Shown here: positions 20,821 to 29,174 of the stretch, in pieces
Layout of the letters: every line of letters starts with the position of its first letter
Position numbering within the stretch: position 1 is the first letter of the stretch
From: Glaciimonas sp. CA11.2
Lineage (GTDB): Bacteria; Pseudomonadota; Gammaproteobacteria; Burkholderiales; Burkholderiaceae_D
Length of the DNA: 64,000 nt
Direction: 5' to 3'
NCBI RefSeq assembly: GCF_034314045.1
Contig: NZ_JAVIWL010000001.1
Span: forward strand, 2,170,001 to 2,234,000
Notes under the pieces: generated by a model
The model's database searches: none
The model's input: the letters and a program-made list of their open reading frames with translations, nothing else
Told to the model about the DNA's origin: nothing
Program-made: the position numbers and the translations under genes

Positions 20821-22319
20821 TGATAGTAATCAGGGCCACGCACATGGGCATGGTCAGGACTGACCCAATCGCCAACTGGGGCACACGGTGTGCGATCACG
20901 GTTATTTTTGAGAATGTCACGGACGTGGCGGTATTGGCAGGCACCGAGCTGTAAGGCCAGCATGCATCCTGCTTCAAGACGTGGCTTGCCGTAGCGCTTG
21001 GCCAATGACAGCAGACCAAGACAGGCACGGTAGCCGTGCTCGGGATGTCTGTTCTCGGCCATCAGACGCGTCACCGCCTCCGCTGTCGCCGTACCGATGG
21101 TCTGTCCCCAGTGAATCAGTCGCTGTGGCGTCCATTCCAATTGCGCACGATGCGCCACCGGCATATGCAGGGTGTCGGTGGTGAACCCGCCTTCGCCACT
21201 GTTGCGCGGATGACTGGCGACACGTTGACCGCGATGCAGGATTTCCACTGTCGTCGCTGTCATCCGGGCTTCCAGCACCTGACCGACCAGGGCTTGCGGC
21301 ACACTGTAGTGATGGCGGCCGATCTCAACGTGGTAATCGTTATGCACCCTGACAGTCTTGAAATGCGCCATCTCATAACATTGCAATGGCAAAGGCCGTA
21401 GCGCCGGGACATCGAGTTGGGCAAACGCACTGGCGCGACTACCGGGTAGCTTCTGAAACGGCTTATCGTTAAGTACGCTCAGCAGCGGTGCGATGGCGAC
21501 ATCGACCTCGTGGACGCTGCTAAATTGCTGATGTCGCAGACGCGCCATGATCCAGCGCTCGACGATCTGCACTGCTGATTCGGCCTTCGCTTTATCCTGA
21601 GGATGACGCGGACGGGCTGGCAAGATGGAGGTGCCGTAGTGGCGCGCAAAATCGCGTACGGTGTCGTTACTGCGTGGTTCGTAGCGATTGGCGTCGGCGA
21701 TCATAGCCTTCGGATTATCGGGAACAATCAACTGCGGTACCCCGCCGAAGAAGCGCAGCGCACGCGCTGTCGAAGTGAGCCAGTCGGCCATCGTCTCACG
21801 CGGCGTAGCACAGGCATAGGTGTAGCTCGATGCGCCCAGAGCAGCGACGAAGATGTGGGCACGGCTACCATCAGTGAGACCGATAGTCGGACCAGCATAA
21901 TCAATGAACAGTTTCTCGCCAGCCCGGTGAATCTGGCGCATAGAGCGTTTGAGCTGTTTGGCAAACTGCCGGTAATTCACGCAGAACTGTGAGTAGGCAT
22001 AGGTCTGGTGCTGGGCATAATCGGCACGATACTCTTCCCATAGCAACATCAGCGTCATCCCCTTGCGCCGCAGTTCGTGATGCAGCCTGGCGTAATCTGG
22101 CTGGACATGGTCTCGGGTCCGTTCTGGCGTGACCAAAAGCCGGTGCGCCAACTCGGTGTCGTCTACATCTTGCACCGCCGACCAGTCCAAACCGGCAACG
22201 GCGGCCAGGCCGACATACTTGGTGACGACTCCTTTTGAAATCCCCAGTGCTGCGGCAATCTGCTGGTGCGATAGTTTGGCATCCAGTTTTAAACGTAATA
22301 CGTCTTTTATCTTACGCAT
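20817..22319 (-). CDS. istA: IS21-family transposase IstA
   Basis: 500 aa. N-terminal helix-turn-helix (MRKIKDVLRL, then HQQIAAALGISKGVVTKYV), then an rve/DDE integrase core: Asp in KLFIDYAGPT, Asp in LIVPDNPKAMI, Glu in KAKAESAVQIVERW. C-terminal beta-barrel with YSVPQALVGQ. Start at 22319 is chosen because AAAGGA lies 6-10 bases upstream and the HTH begins there; the frame stays open to 22418. All catalytic residues are present, so it may be mobile. Confidence 0.94.
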   Translation of the reverse strand: MRKIKDVLRLKLDAKLSHQQIAAALGISKGVVTKYVGLAAVAGLDWSAVQDVDDTELAHRLLVTPERTRDHVQPDYARLHHELRRKGMTLMLLWEEYRADYAQHQTYAYSQFCVNYRQFAKQLKRSMRQIHRAGEKLFIDYAGPTIGLTDGSRAHIFVAALGASSYTYACATPRETMADWLTSTARALRFFGGVPQLIVPDNPKAMIADANRYEPRSNDTVRDFARHYGTSILPARPRHPQDKAKAESAVQIVERWIMARLRHQQFSSVHEVDVAIAPLLSVLNDKPFQKLPGSRASAFAQLDVPALRPLPLQCYEMAHFKTVRVHNDYHVEIGRHHYSVPQALVGQVLEARMTATTVEILHRGQRVASHPRNSGEGGFTTDTLHMPVAHRAQLEWTPQRLIHWGQTIGTATAEAVTRLMAENRHPEHGYRACLGLLSLAKRYGKPRLEAGCMLALQLGACQYRHVRDILKNNRDRTPCAPVGDWVSPDHAHVRGPDYYQ

Positions 22320-22416
22320 AGTGATCCTTTGTACGGGCACGTTGTCTCCAGACAAACTGGAAGCGTACCCGTTCGGTTGCTCTATGCGTAACATCATCAC
22401 GGTGCTGTACGACACC

Positions 22417-22567
22417 ATTCCGGTATCGTGACCGATGATTCTGCTATCGTGACCGCCGATTCTGGTCGGGCTTGAAATCGGTCACGATAGACCGGAATGA
22501 GCGGTCACGATGCGCCAGAATGGTCGGTCACGATAGACCAGAATCGGTGGTCACGATCGGCCAGAAT
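22417..22567. repeat. IstA-binding repeat array at IS21 right end
   Basis: Copies of a ~20-bp unit (ATTCTGGTCTATCGTGACCG consensus) lie in two opposed groups: rightward at 22417, 22438 and a truncated copy at 22459; leftward at 22479, 22502, 22525 and 22549. Two further copies lie at the left end (19947, 19970). Multiple end repeats are characteristic of IS21 ends; the opposed arrangement at the right end is more elaborate than usual. Confidence 0.8.
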
Positions 22568-22687
22568 ACCCACCATTAACCGTCACGTCAAATACCCCAC
22601 ACCAAAATAAACACTTTCCTGTAAGGCTTTACATTCTGTGCCAGTCTTCGGTGAACAACACTCCTGAGAGAGATACACTTCCACAGC

Positions 22688-22724
22688 AAAAAGGCCGCAA
22701 ACCAAAATGGCGCGGCCTTTTTGC
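22688..22724 (-). terminator. Bidirectional terminator after pagL-like gene
   Basis: AAAAAGGCCGC / GCGGCCTTTTT, 11-bp perfect stem with a 13-nt loop. It has T-runs on both strands; it ends the leftward pagL-like transcript. The rest of 22579-22802 holds nothing recognised. Confidence 0.85.
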
Positions 22725-22802
22725 TAATAAATACATTAAATTTAAGCCTTGTCAGAGACTAAACTTTCCCTGCCAACAATAAACATTCGCCAGCGCTAAC
22801 AT

Positions 22803-23360
22803 TTAAAAGTGATAAGCCGCCCGGATTACAGCGAAATTTGCACCGCTATTGGGCTCCTTAATTCCACCATTAGAAAAATGCTGCAATTTCAGACCAAGGT
22901 CCAGACCATTGCTAAAGACATAGCCGACGCCAATGTGGTCACCGAACTCAAATGCTGTAGAAAAGCGACGGCTATTGTTATCGTATAAATGCGACATCAA
23001 ATGCACGCCAATGCCAGCTTCGGCATAAGTACCTTTTTTATCATCTGCCTGAAAACGGAATACTGGAGTGAACCCGATATCTGTCATTTTTCTTTGCTGA
23101 CCAGGTGCGTTCTGATACTGATTTTCCCGAAATTCAGTCAAACTCAAGTCCCAGTAACCGCCGATATGCGTGCCGTTTGATTGCCACCACTTGGTTCCCC
23201 AATCCCATTGAGTTGCCGCACGGACAAATTGGCTTTTGTTCCCAGTACCAACCTCGAGCGAAGCAGAGTCAGGTGTGTAATTGATTGCATAGGCCGCCTG
23301 TACACCAGCTAATAAGCATCCGATTGTAAGGATTTTGAAACCTATTCGTTTTTTATGCAT
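22803..23360 (-). CDS. PagL-like lipid A 3-O-deacylase
   Basis: 185 aa outer-membrane beta-barrel. Signal peptide MHKKRIGFKILTIGCLLAG... ending VQAAYA, then alternating strands finishing in the aromatic AAYHF. The PagL active-site segment LQHFSNGGIKEPNSGANF contains the catalytic His and Ser (H-x-S-N). PagL removes the 3-position acyl chain from lipid A in the outer membrane. The acidic partner (14 residues after His in Pseudomonas PagL) is Asn here, so activity should not be assumed. Start at 23360 is chosen at the signal peptide; a longer frame upstream is not signal-like. Confidence 0.75.
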   Translation of the reverse strand: MHKKRIGFKILTIGCLLAGVQAAYAINYTPDSASLEVGTGNKSQFVRAATQWDWGTKWWQSNGTHIGGYWDLSLTEFRENQYQNAPGQQRKMTDIGFTPVFRFQADDKKGTYAEAGIGVHLMSHLYDNNSRRFSTAFEFGDHIGVGYVFSNGLDLGLKLQHFSNGGIKEPNSGANFAVIRAAYHF

Positions 23361-23757
23361 AAAGACTTTCGACAAAGAAATATAAGAGGCAGGTAATGAT
23401 CTACTAGGATGAGGCAAAATTAAATGGCGGGATGCGCTGCTAAATAATAGTTCAAAATCGAAATTTTTGCAGAATAAGTGATTATGTAGGCTCTTCAAAA
23501 TACACGTCAATATTTAAAGTCATGGCGCGATCCTGAAGTGGCTTATTGCAGCCTGCACCAACGTATTTTAACGACGGATAGCGTTGCATCTTGCTATTGA
23601 AATACGGTATGCCGACAAATCTAAATGTGTAGAATTATCTATCAAGCGGACAAATCGTCATACCGGATTTGAAGACCTGATATGTAAAGTACGTCCCGAA
23701 TTAATTTACATCAATCAATTAATCTCAACGCAGCTAAGCCACCAGCGAGGGCGTTGA
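23361..23757. other. Intergenic region between pagL-like gene and M20 peptidase gene
   Basis: 397 bases with no gene seen. It must contain the pagL-like promoter and the end of the leftward M20 transcript; I recognise no clear terminator or consensus promoter. A/T-rich. Confidence 0.35.
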
Positions 23758-24954
23758 TCACTTCACCACCTGTAGATATGCTTCTGCTAGATTAACCCAG
23801 TAACTTGCCCCAATAGGGAGCAATTCGTCGTTGAAGTCATAGCTGGCATTGTGTAAGTTGCAAGGGCCGAGTCCATGACCGCCGTCGCGATGGTCGCCGG
23901 AGCCATTGCCGAGAAACACATAGCAGCCAGGCTTACTTTGCAACATGAAAGCAAAGTCTTCTGCTCCCATTGTCGGCTCAACCGTTGCATTAACGTTATC
24001 GGCACCAGACATCGACTGCATCACAGAGACGGCGAATGCCGTTTCTGTCGGATGATTGACTAGCGGTGGGTAATTACGGTGGAAGCGAAAGTCCACTTCA
24101 GCGCCAAATGCTGCGCCTGTGTGATGTGCAATATCACGCATCCGCTCCTCAATTAAATCGAGCACATCGACCGAAAATGTACGAACCGTCCCGATCAATG
24201 TAGCCTCATCTGGAATCACATTCGTGGCACTGCCCGAGTGTATTTGCGTGATTGAGAGGACTGCGGAGTCGTTCGGATTCACATTTCGGGCTACGATAGT
24301 TTGCCAGCTCTGAGCTATTTGTACGGCGATCATTACCGGGTCAACGCTCTTGTGCGGCTGCGCCGCGTGTGATCCTTTGCCTTTAATAATGACTTCAAAC
24401 TCATTACTTGATGCCATCATTGGGCCGGGTGTTACACCGAATTTACCGGCGGGCATGCCGGGCCAGTTATGCATGCCAAATACCGCTTCCATAGGACATT
24501 GCACAAAAAGACCATCGTCAATCATGCGCTGTGCGCCAGCACCACCTTCTTCCGCTGGCTGAAAAATTAAGTAAACAGTGCCGTCAAAATCACCATGCAA
24601 AGATAAGTGCCGTGCGGCACCTAGCAGCATGGCGGTGTGGCCATCATGACCGCATGCGTGCATTTTCCCCTCATGTTGAGAGGCATGCGCGAAAGTATTT
24701 AATTCTTGTACCGGTAGTGCATCCATATCGGCGCGCAGACCGATCGCACGTTCACCGTTACCCTTTTTTAGAACACCAACTACGCCAGTAATACCCATTC
24801 CACGAATGACTGGTATGTGCCATTCTGTTAATTTTTCGGCGACTACGTCGGCTGTGCGTTGCTCTTTATAACAGAGCTCGGGATGGGCGTGTAAGTCGCG
24901 CCGGATAGCTTGAATTTCTGACTGAAACTGGATAATCGATTCGATCAACTTCAT
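23758..24954 (-). CDS. M20 family amidohydrolase (HipO-like aminoacylase)
   Basis: 398 aa. Zinc/cobalt M20D peptidase family (hippurate hydrolase, N-acyl-amino-acid and IAA-amino-acid hydrolases). Seen: HAHPELCYKE, metal-ligand motif HACGHDGHTAMLLGAA, general base in PAEEGGAGAQRMI, and the dimerisation-domain KGKGSHAAQPH. It hydrolyses N-acylated amino acids in the cytoplasm; the exact substrate is unknown. GGAGAAA ribosome site. The MHS transporter upstream on the same strand ends in its own terminator, but the two may still share a role in uptake and cleavage of an acylated amino acid. Confidence 0.88.
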   Translation of the reverse strand: MKLIESIIQFQSEIQAIRRDLHAHPELCYKEQRTADVVAEKLTEWHIPVIRGMGITGVVGVLKKGNGERAIGLRADMDALPVQELNTFAHASQHEGKMHACGHDGHTAMLLGAARHLSLHGDFDGTVYLIFQPAEEGGAGAQRMIDDGLFVQCPMEAVFGMHNWPGMPAGKFGVTPGPMMASSNEFEVIIKGKGSHAAQPHKSVDPVMIAVQIAQSWQTIVARNVNPNDSAVLSITQIHSGSATNVIPDEATLIGTVRTFSVDVLDLIEERMRDIAHHTGAAFGAEVDFRFHRNYPPLVNHPTETAFAVSVMQSMSGADNVNATVEPTMGAEDFAFMLQSKPGCYVFLGNGSGDHRDGGHGLGPCNLHNASYDFNDELLPIGASYWVNLAEAYLQVVK

Positions 24955-25025
24955 AGGTTTCTCCGCATTGTGGACATGGCATTGCCGCTACGACGGGCAA
25001 TGCCTAAACCTAGATTAGAACATAT

Positions 25026-25059
25026 AAAAAAGCCGGTACTTGCAAAAGCAAGTGCCGGC
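25026..25059 (-). terminator. Intrinsic terminator after MHS transporter
   Basis: On the - strand GCCGGCACTTGC / GCAAGTACCGGC (12-bp stem, one G-U, AAAA-type loop) followed by six T. It separates the transporter from the M20 hydrolase gene. Confidence 0.88.
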
Positions 25060-25123
25060 CAGGTCTATTCCTACCAATGTCACAGAACTTTTATGACAAC
25101 AGATTAATTTCAATAGTATGAAA

Positions 25124-26410
25124 TTAACGTAACCGCAACTTGTAACGTGCTGCAAGCGTTGCGATCACACTGAGTATGGCGCCAGCAATGACATAGAAAG
25201 TCACGGCGAGCTTGTTTTCAGTCGCGGCAATTAACCAGGTGATTGTCATGCCTGCAAAACCGCCAAAAATCATCACGGCGATGTTATAGCAAAGTGACAT
25301 ACCGGTGCCCCGCGTCTGAACTGGAAAGATATCCGATAGCAGCGCAGGCATGGATGCAAAATACATCGTCATTAAAATGCCGATGATGCCTTGCACTAGA
25401 AGCAAATTTAAAAAGCTTGGATGCGTCGATAAATAAGAAAATAAAGGATAGGTAAGGACCACAAACAGAATGCTGCTTGTCAGCATAAAAGGTGTTCTAC
25501 CGTATTTATCGGATAGATGACCAACCAACGGTGAGAAAAGCATCATGATCACCCCGGCCATGATCGTTGCACTAAATGATGCAGTCGATGTCATGCCAAG
25601 CTGTTTTACCGCATACGTAGGCATGTAAATGACCAGGTACACCGACACGGTTGCCATGATGACGCTGCCCGTACCGATTAGCAGACGTTCTTTTTGAAAT
25701 GTCATAATGTCGCGCAATGGCGTACTGGTTGCGCTGGCGGCCGAGAACTCAGGCGACTCTTCCAGGTTTTTACGGATGTAATAGCCAGCCGGTCCGATGA
25801 GCAAACCGAACAGAAACGGCAGACGCCATCCCCATCCTTCTAATTGCTCAGTCGATAATTGCGAGGACAATACAGCACCGAAGCCCGCAGCCAATAAAAT
25901 ACTCAGGCCCTGGCTGGCAACTTGCCAACTGGAAAAAAATCCGCGTCGATGCGGCGCATGCTCAACCAGAAAAGCGGTGGAACTTCCGAATTCTCCACCT
26001 GCTGAGAATCCCTGAATGAGTCGGGCCAATACAATTCCGGCGGGTGCCCAAAGACCGATCGAGGCATAAGTTGGCATGACGGCGATCATCAATGTGCCGA
26101 TCATCATTAGCATGATGGAAAACGTCAAAGCAGCCTTGCGTCCGACGCGATCCGAGTACGCGCCAAGTATCACCGCACCAAGAGGGCGCATAAAAAAAGA
26201 AACACCAAAGGTTGCAAATGTGATCAGTAACGATACCGTTTGGTTCTCTGTTGGGAAAAATAGTTTCGCAATCGTCACCGCAAATGCACTGTAAATTAGC
26301 ACGTCAAACCACTCCAATGCATTCCCAATCGAGGAGGAAATGACGGCACGCCAAGTTTGCGGATGATGGTCTGGTATGAGGGATGCGGAGCTACTTTCTT
26401 TAATGATCAT
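25124..26410 (-). CDS. MFS transporter, metabolite:H+ symporter (MHS) family
   Basis: 428 aa, 12 predicted membrane helices. MHS signatures: SSIGNALEWFDVLIYSAF in helix 1, the RPLGAVILGAYSDRVGRK loop 2-3 motif, and SAGGEFGSSTAFLVEHAPHRRGFFSSWQ. The family imports organic acids such as citrate, alpha-ketoglutarate, shikimate or betaine with protons. Substrate unknown. AGGA lies 7 bases before the ATG. It lies upstream of the M20 amidohydrolase and divergent from argE-like gene. Confidence 0.88.
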   Translation of the reverse strand: MIIKESSSASLIPDHHPQTWRAVISSSIGNALEWFDVLIYSAFAVTIAKLFFPTENQTVSLLITFATFGVSFFMRPLGAVILGAYSDRVGRKAALTFSIMLMMIGTLMIAVMPTYASIGLWAPAGIVLARLIQGFSAGGEFGSSTAFLVEHAPHRRGFFSSWQVASQGLSILLAAGFGAVLSSQLSTEQLEGWGWRLPFLFGLLIGPAGYYIRKNLEESPEFSAASATSTPLRDIMTFQKERLLIGTGSVIMATVSVYLVIYMPTYAVKQLGMTSTASFSATIMAGVIMMLFSPLVGHLSDKYGRTPFMLTSSILFVVLTYPLFSYLSTHPSFLNLLLVQGIIGILMTMYFASMPALLSDIFPVQTRGTGMSLCYNIAVMIFGGFAGMTITWLIAATENKLAVTFYVIAGAILSVIATLAARYKLRLR

Positions 26411-26666
26411 CGGGGGTTCCTATCGGATGGCTTGCGATTTGTGATTGTTAGCCGGTCAGTTCGGCATGTTGCGGGCGAAATCTTCTAAAGAAAGGTAAGA
26501 TTCTTCATAGTTCAACGCAGCTGCATTGTCAAAGATAGTAAACCAGTTTGTATATATAGGCATGTAATTTGCATACGAATTTGTCGTCTTCTGTCTTCTC
26601 TGACCAATGTCATCGAACACGTTATCAAACATGCCATCGAACATTGGCGATCACCAAAGGAACTCT

Positions 26667-27863
26667 ATGAATAGCACCGCCCCGATTTCAGCAGCATTGC
26701 TTCAGCCATCACCAGACGTCATGACGATGATCGAACGTCTGATTGCTTTTCCGACAGTTTCGCGAGATTCCAATTTAGGTTTAATTGAGTGGACCCGTGA
26801 TTATTTGGCAGGGCTTGGCGTTACATCAAGGTTGACGTACGACTCGACAGGTAAGAAAGCAAATTTGTTTGCCACGTTAGGGCAGGGTAAAAAGCCCGGG
26901 CTGATTCTATCGGGGCACACAGATGTTGTGCCGGTCGAAGGCCAGGCTTGGGACACCGATCCTTTCAAGGCGACGATCAAAGATGGGTTGATTTATGGTC
27001 GCGGTTCAGCGGATATGAAGAGCTACATCGCCACCGCGCTCGCGCTCGCACCGAAATTTTTGGCAGCCGATATGGAAGCGCCATTGCATTTTGCTTTATC
27101 GTACGATGAGGAAGTTGGTTGCATCGGCGTGCAAGGCTTAATTAAGGATCTGGAAGAGCTAGGATTGAAACCGGCCGGTTGTATCGTTGGTGAGCCGACG
27201 TCAATGCAGCCGATCATCGCCCACAAAGGCACGAATCGATTCCGCTGCTGCATTACCGGGCGCGAAGCACATTCAAGTTACACAACGATGGGTGTGAACG
27301 CGATCGAATATGCCGCGCGTATCATTGTTTATATTCGACAGATGGCCGACCGCTTTGCACAACTTGAAACCCGTGATTATGGTTTTACGGTTCCTTATAC
27401 AACGATGCAAACTGGTTTAATTCGAGGTGGACTTGCATCGAATATTGTTCCTAAGGAATGTGCTTTCGATTTTGAAGCGCGTACCATGCCGGGCGTTGAT
27501 GCTGAGCGTTTGTACCAGGAAGTGCAAGATTTCGCCGCGAAGCTTCTGCCCGAAATGCAGCTGATTGAGCCGAATGCGAAGATTGCTTTCGAATGGCTGG
27601 CCTCCGCGCCAGGCTTGAATACGAAAGAGCATGACGCGATTGTACAACTGGCGGCTTCATTGTCGCGTAACCATACTACTGGTGCGGTCTCTTATGGGAC
27701 TGAGGCTGGACTATTTCAGCGCGCAGGAATTCCAACGGTGGTGTGCGGTCCGGGCAACATAGAACAAGCGCATCGACCTAACGAGTTCGTCGCGTTGGAG
27801 CAGGTCGCCCAATGTGAAGCATTCATGCTGCGTTTATTGGACCCGATGCCTCAATTTCGTTGA
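26667..27863 (+). CDS. argE: Acetylornithine deacetylase
   Basis: 398 aa M20A metallopeptidase. It removes acetate from N2-acetylornithine in arginine synthesis. Seen: LSGHTDVVPVEGQAWDTDPF, GRGSADMKSYIA, general-base region SYDEEVGCIGV, GREAHSSYTTMGVNAIEYA dimerisation motif, and YGTEAGLFQRAGIPTVVCGPG at the end. Start at 26667 has AAAGGA with ideal spacing; the frame stays open upstream to 26607 but without a ribosome site. An IS30-family element begins about 50 bases after the stop. The 256 bases upstream carry nothing recognised beyond presumed divergent promoters. Confidence 0.9.
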   Translation: MNSTAPISAALLQPSPDVMTMIERLIAFPTVSRDSNLGLIEWTRDYLAGLGVTSRLTYDSTGKKANLFATLGQGKKPGLILSGHTDVVPVEGQAWDTDPFKATIKDGLIYGRGSADMKSYIATALALAPKFLAADMEAPLHFALSYDEEVGCIGVQGLIKDLEELGLKPAGCIVGEPTSMQPIIAHKGTNRFRCCITGREAHSSYTTMGVNAIEYAARIIVYIRQMADRFAQLETRDYGFTVPYTTMQTGLIRGGLASNIVPKECAFDFEARTMPGVDAERLYQEVQDFAAKLLPEMQLIEPNAKIAFEWLASAPGLNTKEHDAIVQLAASLSRNHTTGAVSYGTEAGLFQRAGIPTVVCGPGNIEQAHRPNEFVALEQVAQCEAFMLRLLDPMPQFR

Positions 27864-27916
27864 AATAAATCAATTGGCAATTATGGGTAAGCGGCCTTGT
27901 TTATAGCAAGGCGGTT

Positions 27917-28998
27917 TCAAATACCAAGCGCAACACTGGGTTAATTAACAGTGTCAGTCGGATGTTGTAGCAACGCGATGTGCTGAGTATAAACGACGAG
28001 TGGCGACTCATAATCGAGCCTTGCTCTTGGACGCGTATTGAGCGACAAGGCGATGGCGTCGAGTTCGTCCTGAGAGTAGATCGACAGGTCCGAACCCTTG
28101 GGCATGTATTGGCGCAACAAGCCGTTGGTATTTTCATTTGACCCGCGCTGCCAAGGGCTGTGCGGGTCGGCGAAATAGATCTGAACACCGGTGCGCTCGG
28201 TGAGGATTTTGTGGCCGTGCATCTCGCGCCCTTGGTCGTAAGTCATGGTCTTGCGCATCGCTGCCGGCTCGCGGTTGAGCACCGCCGAGAAGCTGTCGAC
28301 GACCGCTTTGGTGGTTGCGTTGTCCATCTTGGCGAGCACCACAAAGCCGGTCGTGCGCTCGACCAGCGTGCCCACCGATGAGCGGTTGCCGGCACCCTTG
28401 ATCAAGTCCCCTTCCCAATGGCCGGGAATGAGGCGGTCCTCGACCTCTGGAGGCCGGATGTGGATGCTCTGCATATCTGGGATCTGACCCCGGCGATCGG
28501 TGCCACGGCTGCGTGGCTTACGGACCTGGTTGTGGTGACGCAGGCAGGCAATCAGCTCACGCTTGAGTTCGCCGCGTGGGTGCAAGTAGATGGCGTTGTA
28601 GATGGTCTCGTGGGACACAGATTTCTCAGAATTGTCGGGCCAAAGGGCCCTGAGTTTGCGCGCTATTTGCTGCGGCGACCAGAGGAGTTTTAGCTGATGC
28701 CGGACGACCTGGAACAAGGCCCCGTCCGCGTGCAGTTTGGGAAGACGTCGCGGCAGGACACGACGCGCCTGGCATTGTGCGTGGGCCAGATTGGCATCGT
28801 AGACGCCGGCACCGCTGGTGCGTTTGAGTTCGCGGCTAATCGTGCTGGCTGAACGGCAAAGGCGTTTAGCAATGGATCGGGTGGAGCACAGGTCGTCGCG
28901 CATGGTCATGACGACGGCGCGTTCCTGAGTAGTTAAATGTTTGTAAATTTTCGCCATGGCGGCACCTTACAGCAGAAGGTGTTGCACTTGGTCTTTGA
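27917..28998 (-). mobile_element. IS30-family insertion sequence
   Basis: About 1082 bp. Imperfect terminal inverted repeats: left TCAAATACCAAGCGCAACAC (27917-27936) and right, inverted, TCAAAGACCAAGTGCAACAC (28979-28998), 18/20 identical. One full-length transposase fills it. I could not find a convincing target duplication (2-3 bp expected), so ends may be off by a few bases. It landed just after argE, next to a GCCTTG / CAAGGC hairpin (27893-27912) that may be the argE terminator. Confidence 0.88.
27941..28957 (-). CDS. IS30-family transposase
   Basis: 338 aa. N-terminal helix-turn-helix (YKHLTTQERAVVMTM, then SIAKRLCRSASTISREL), then a DDE core: Asp in HWEGDLIKGAGNRS, Asp in MTYDQGREMHGHK, and Glu in GSNENTNGLLRQYMPKGSD (the DDE Glu with the family's NENxNGLxRQxxPK signature). 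Length is normal and there is no frameshift, so it should be functional. Confidence 0.95.
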   Translation of the reverse strand: MAKIYKHLTTQERAVVMTMRDDLCSTRSIAKRLCRSASTISRELKRTSGAGVYDANLAHAQCQARRVLPRRLPKLHADGALFQVVRHQLKLLWSPQQIARKLRALWPDNSEKSVSHETIYNAIYLHPRGELKRELIACLRHHNQVRKPRSRGTDRRGQIPDMQSIHIRPPEVEDRLIPGHWEGDLIKGAGNRSSVGTLVERTTGFVVLAKMDNATTKAVVDSFSAVLNREPAAMRKTMTYDQGREMHGHKILTERTGVQIYFADPHSPWQRGSNENTNGLLRQYMPKGSDLSIYSQDELDAIALSLNTRPRARLDYESPLVVYTQHIALLQHPTDTVN

Positions 28999-29174
28999 GA
29001 ACGCCCAAGGTGTGTACGTGCAGTTCGATATAGTAGAAATTTTCATGTCGATGGATTAATTCTGATAAGTTATCTGTCGATAATTGTTAAATGCACTTAA
29101 TAATTAAATGCTAATTAACTGTTAAGTCAACGGTATACGTTGCTCCGAATTAATCCATTTTCACCCAAACGATC

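Larger units (their letters stand above)
19943..22572 (-). mobile_element. IS21-family insertion sequence, apparently intact
   Basis: 2630 bp. Ends are TGCGTATTCTGG on the left and the inverse of TGGGTATTCTGG on the right (11/12 match, TG...CA termini as in IS21). A perfect 6-bp target duplication CCATTA flanks it (19937-19942 and 22573-22578). Inside are istA and istB with the usual 4-base overlap, both full length, and arrays of ~20-bp repeats at both ends. It sits 280 bp past the rRNA terminator in a region without genes, so it disrupts nothing visible. Confidence 0.93.

Noticed and set aside
22417..22567. Regular ~20-bp repeats considered as a CRISPR array
   Set aside because: Spacers are 2-6 bases, copies are in both orientations and they lie at an IS21 end; they are transposase-binding repeats. 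No CRISPR array or cas gene is in the window.
26456..26644. 62-codon - strand frame upstream of argE
   Set aside because: No ribosome site, overlaps the argE leader, no recognisable domain.
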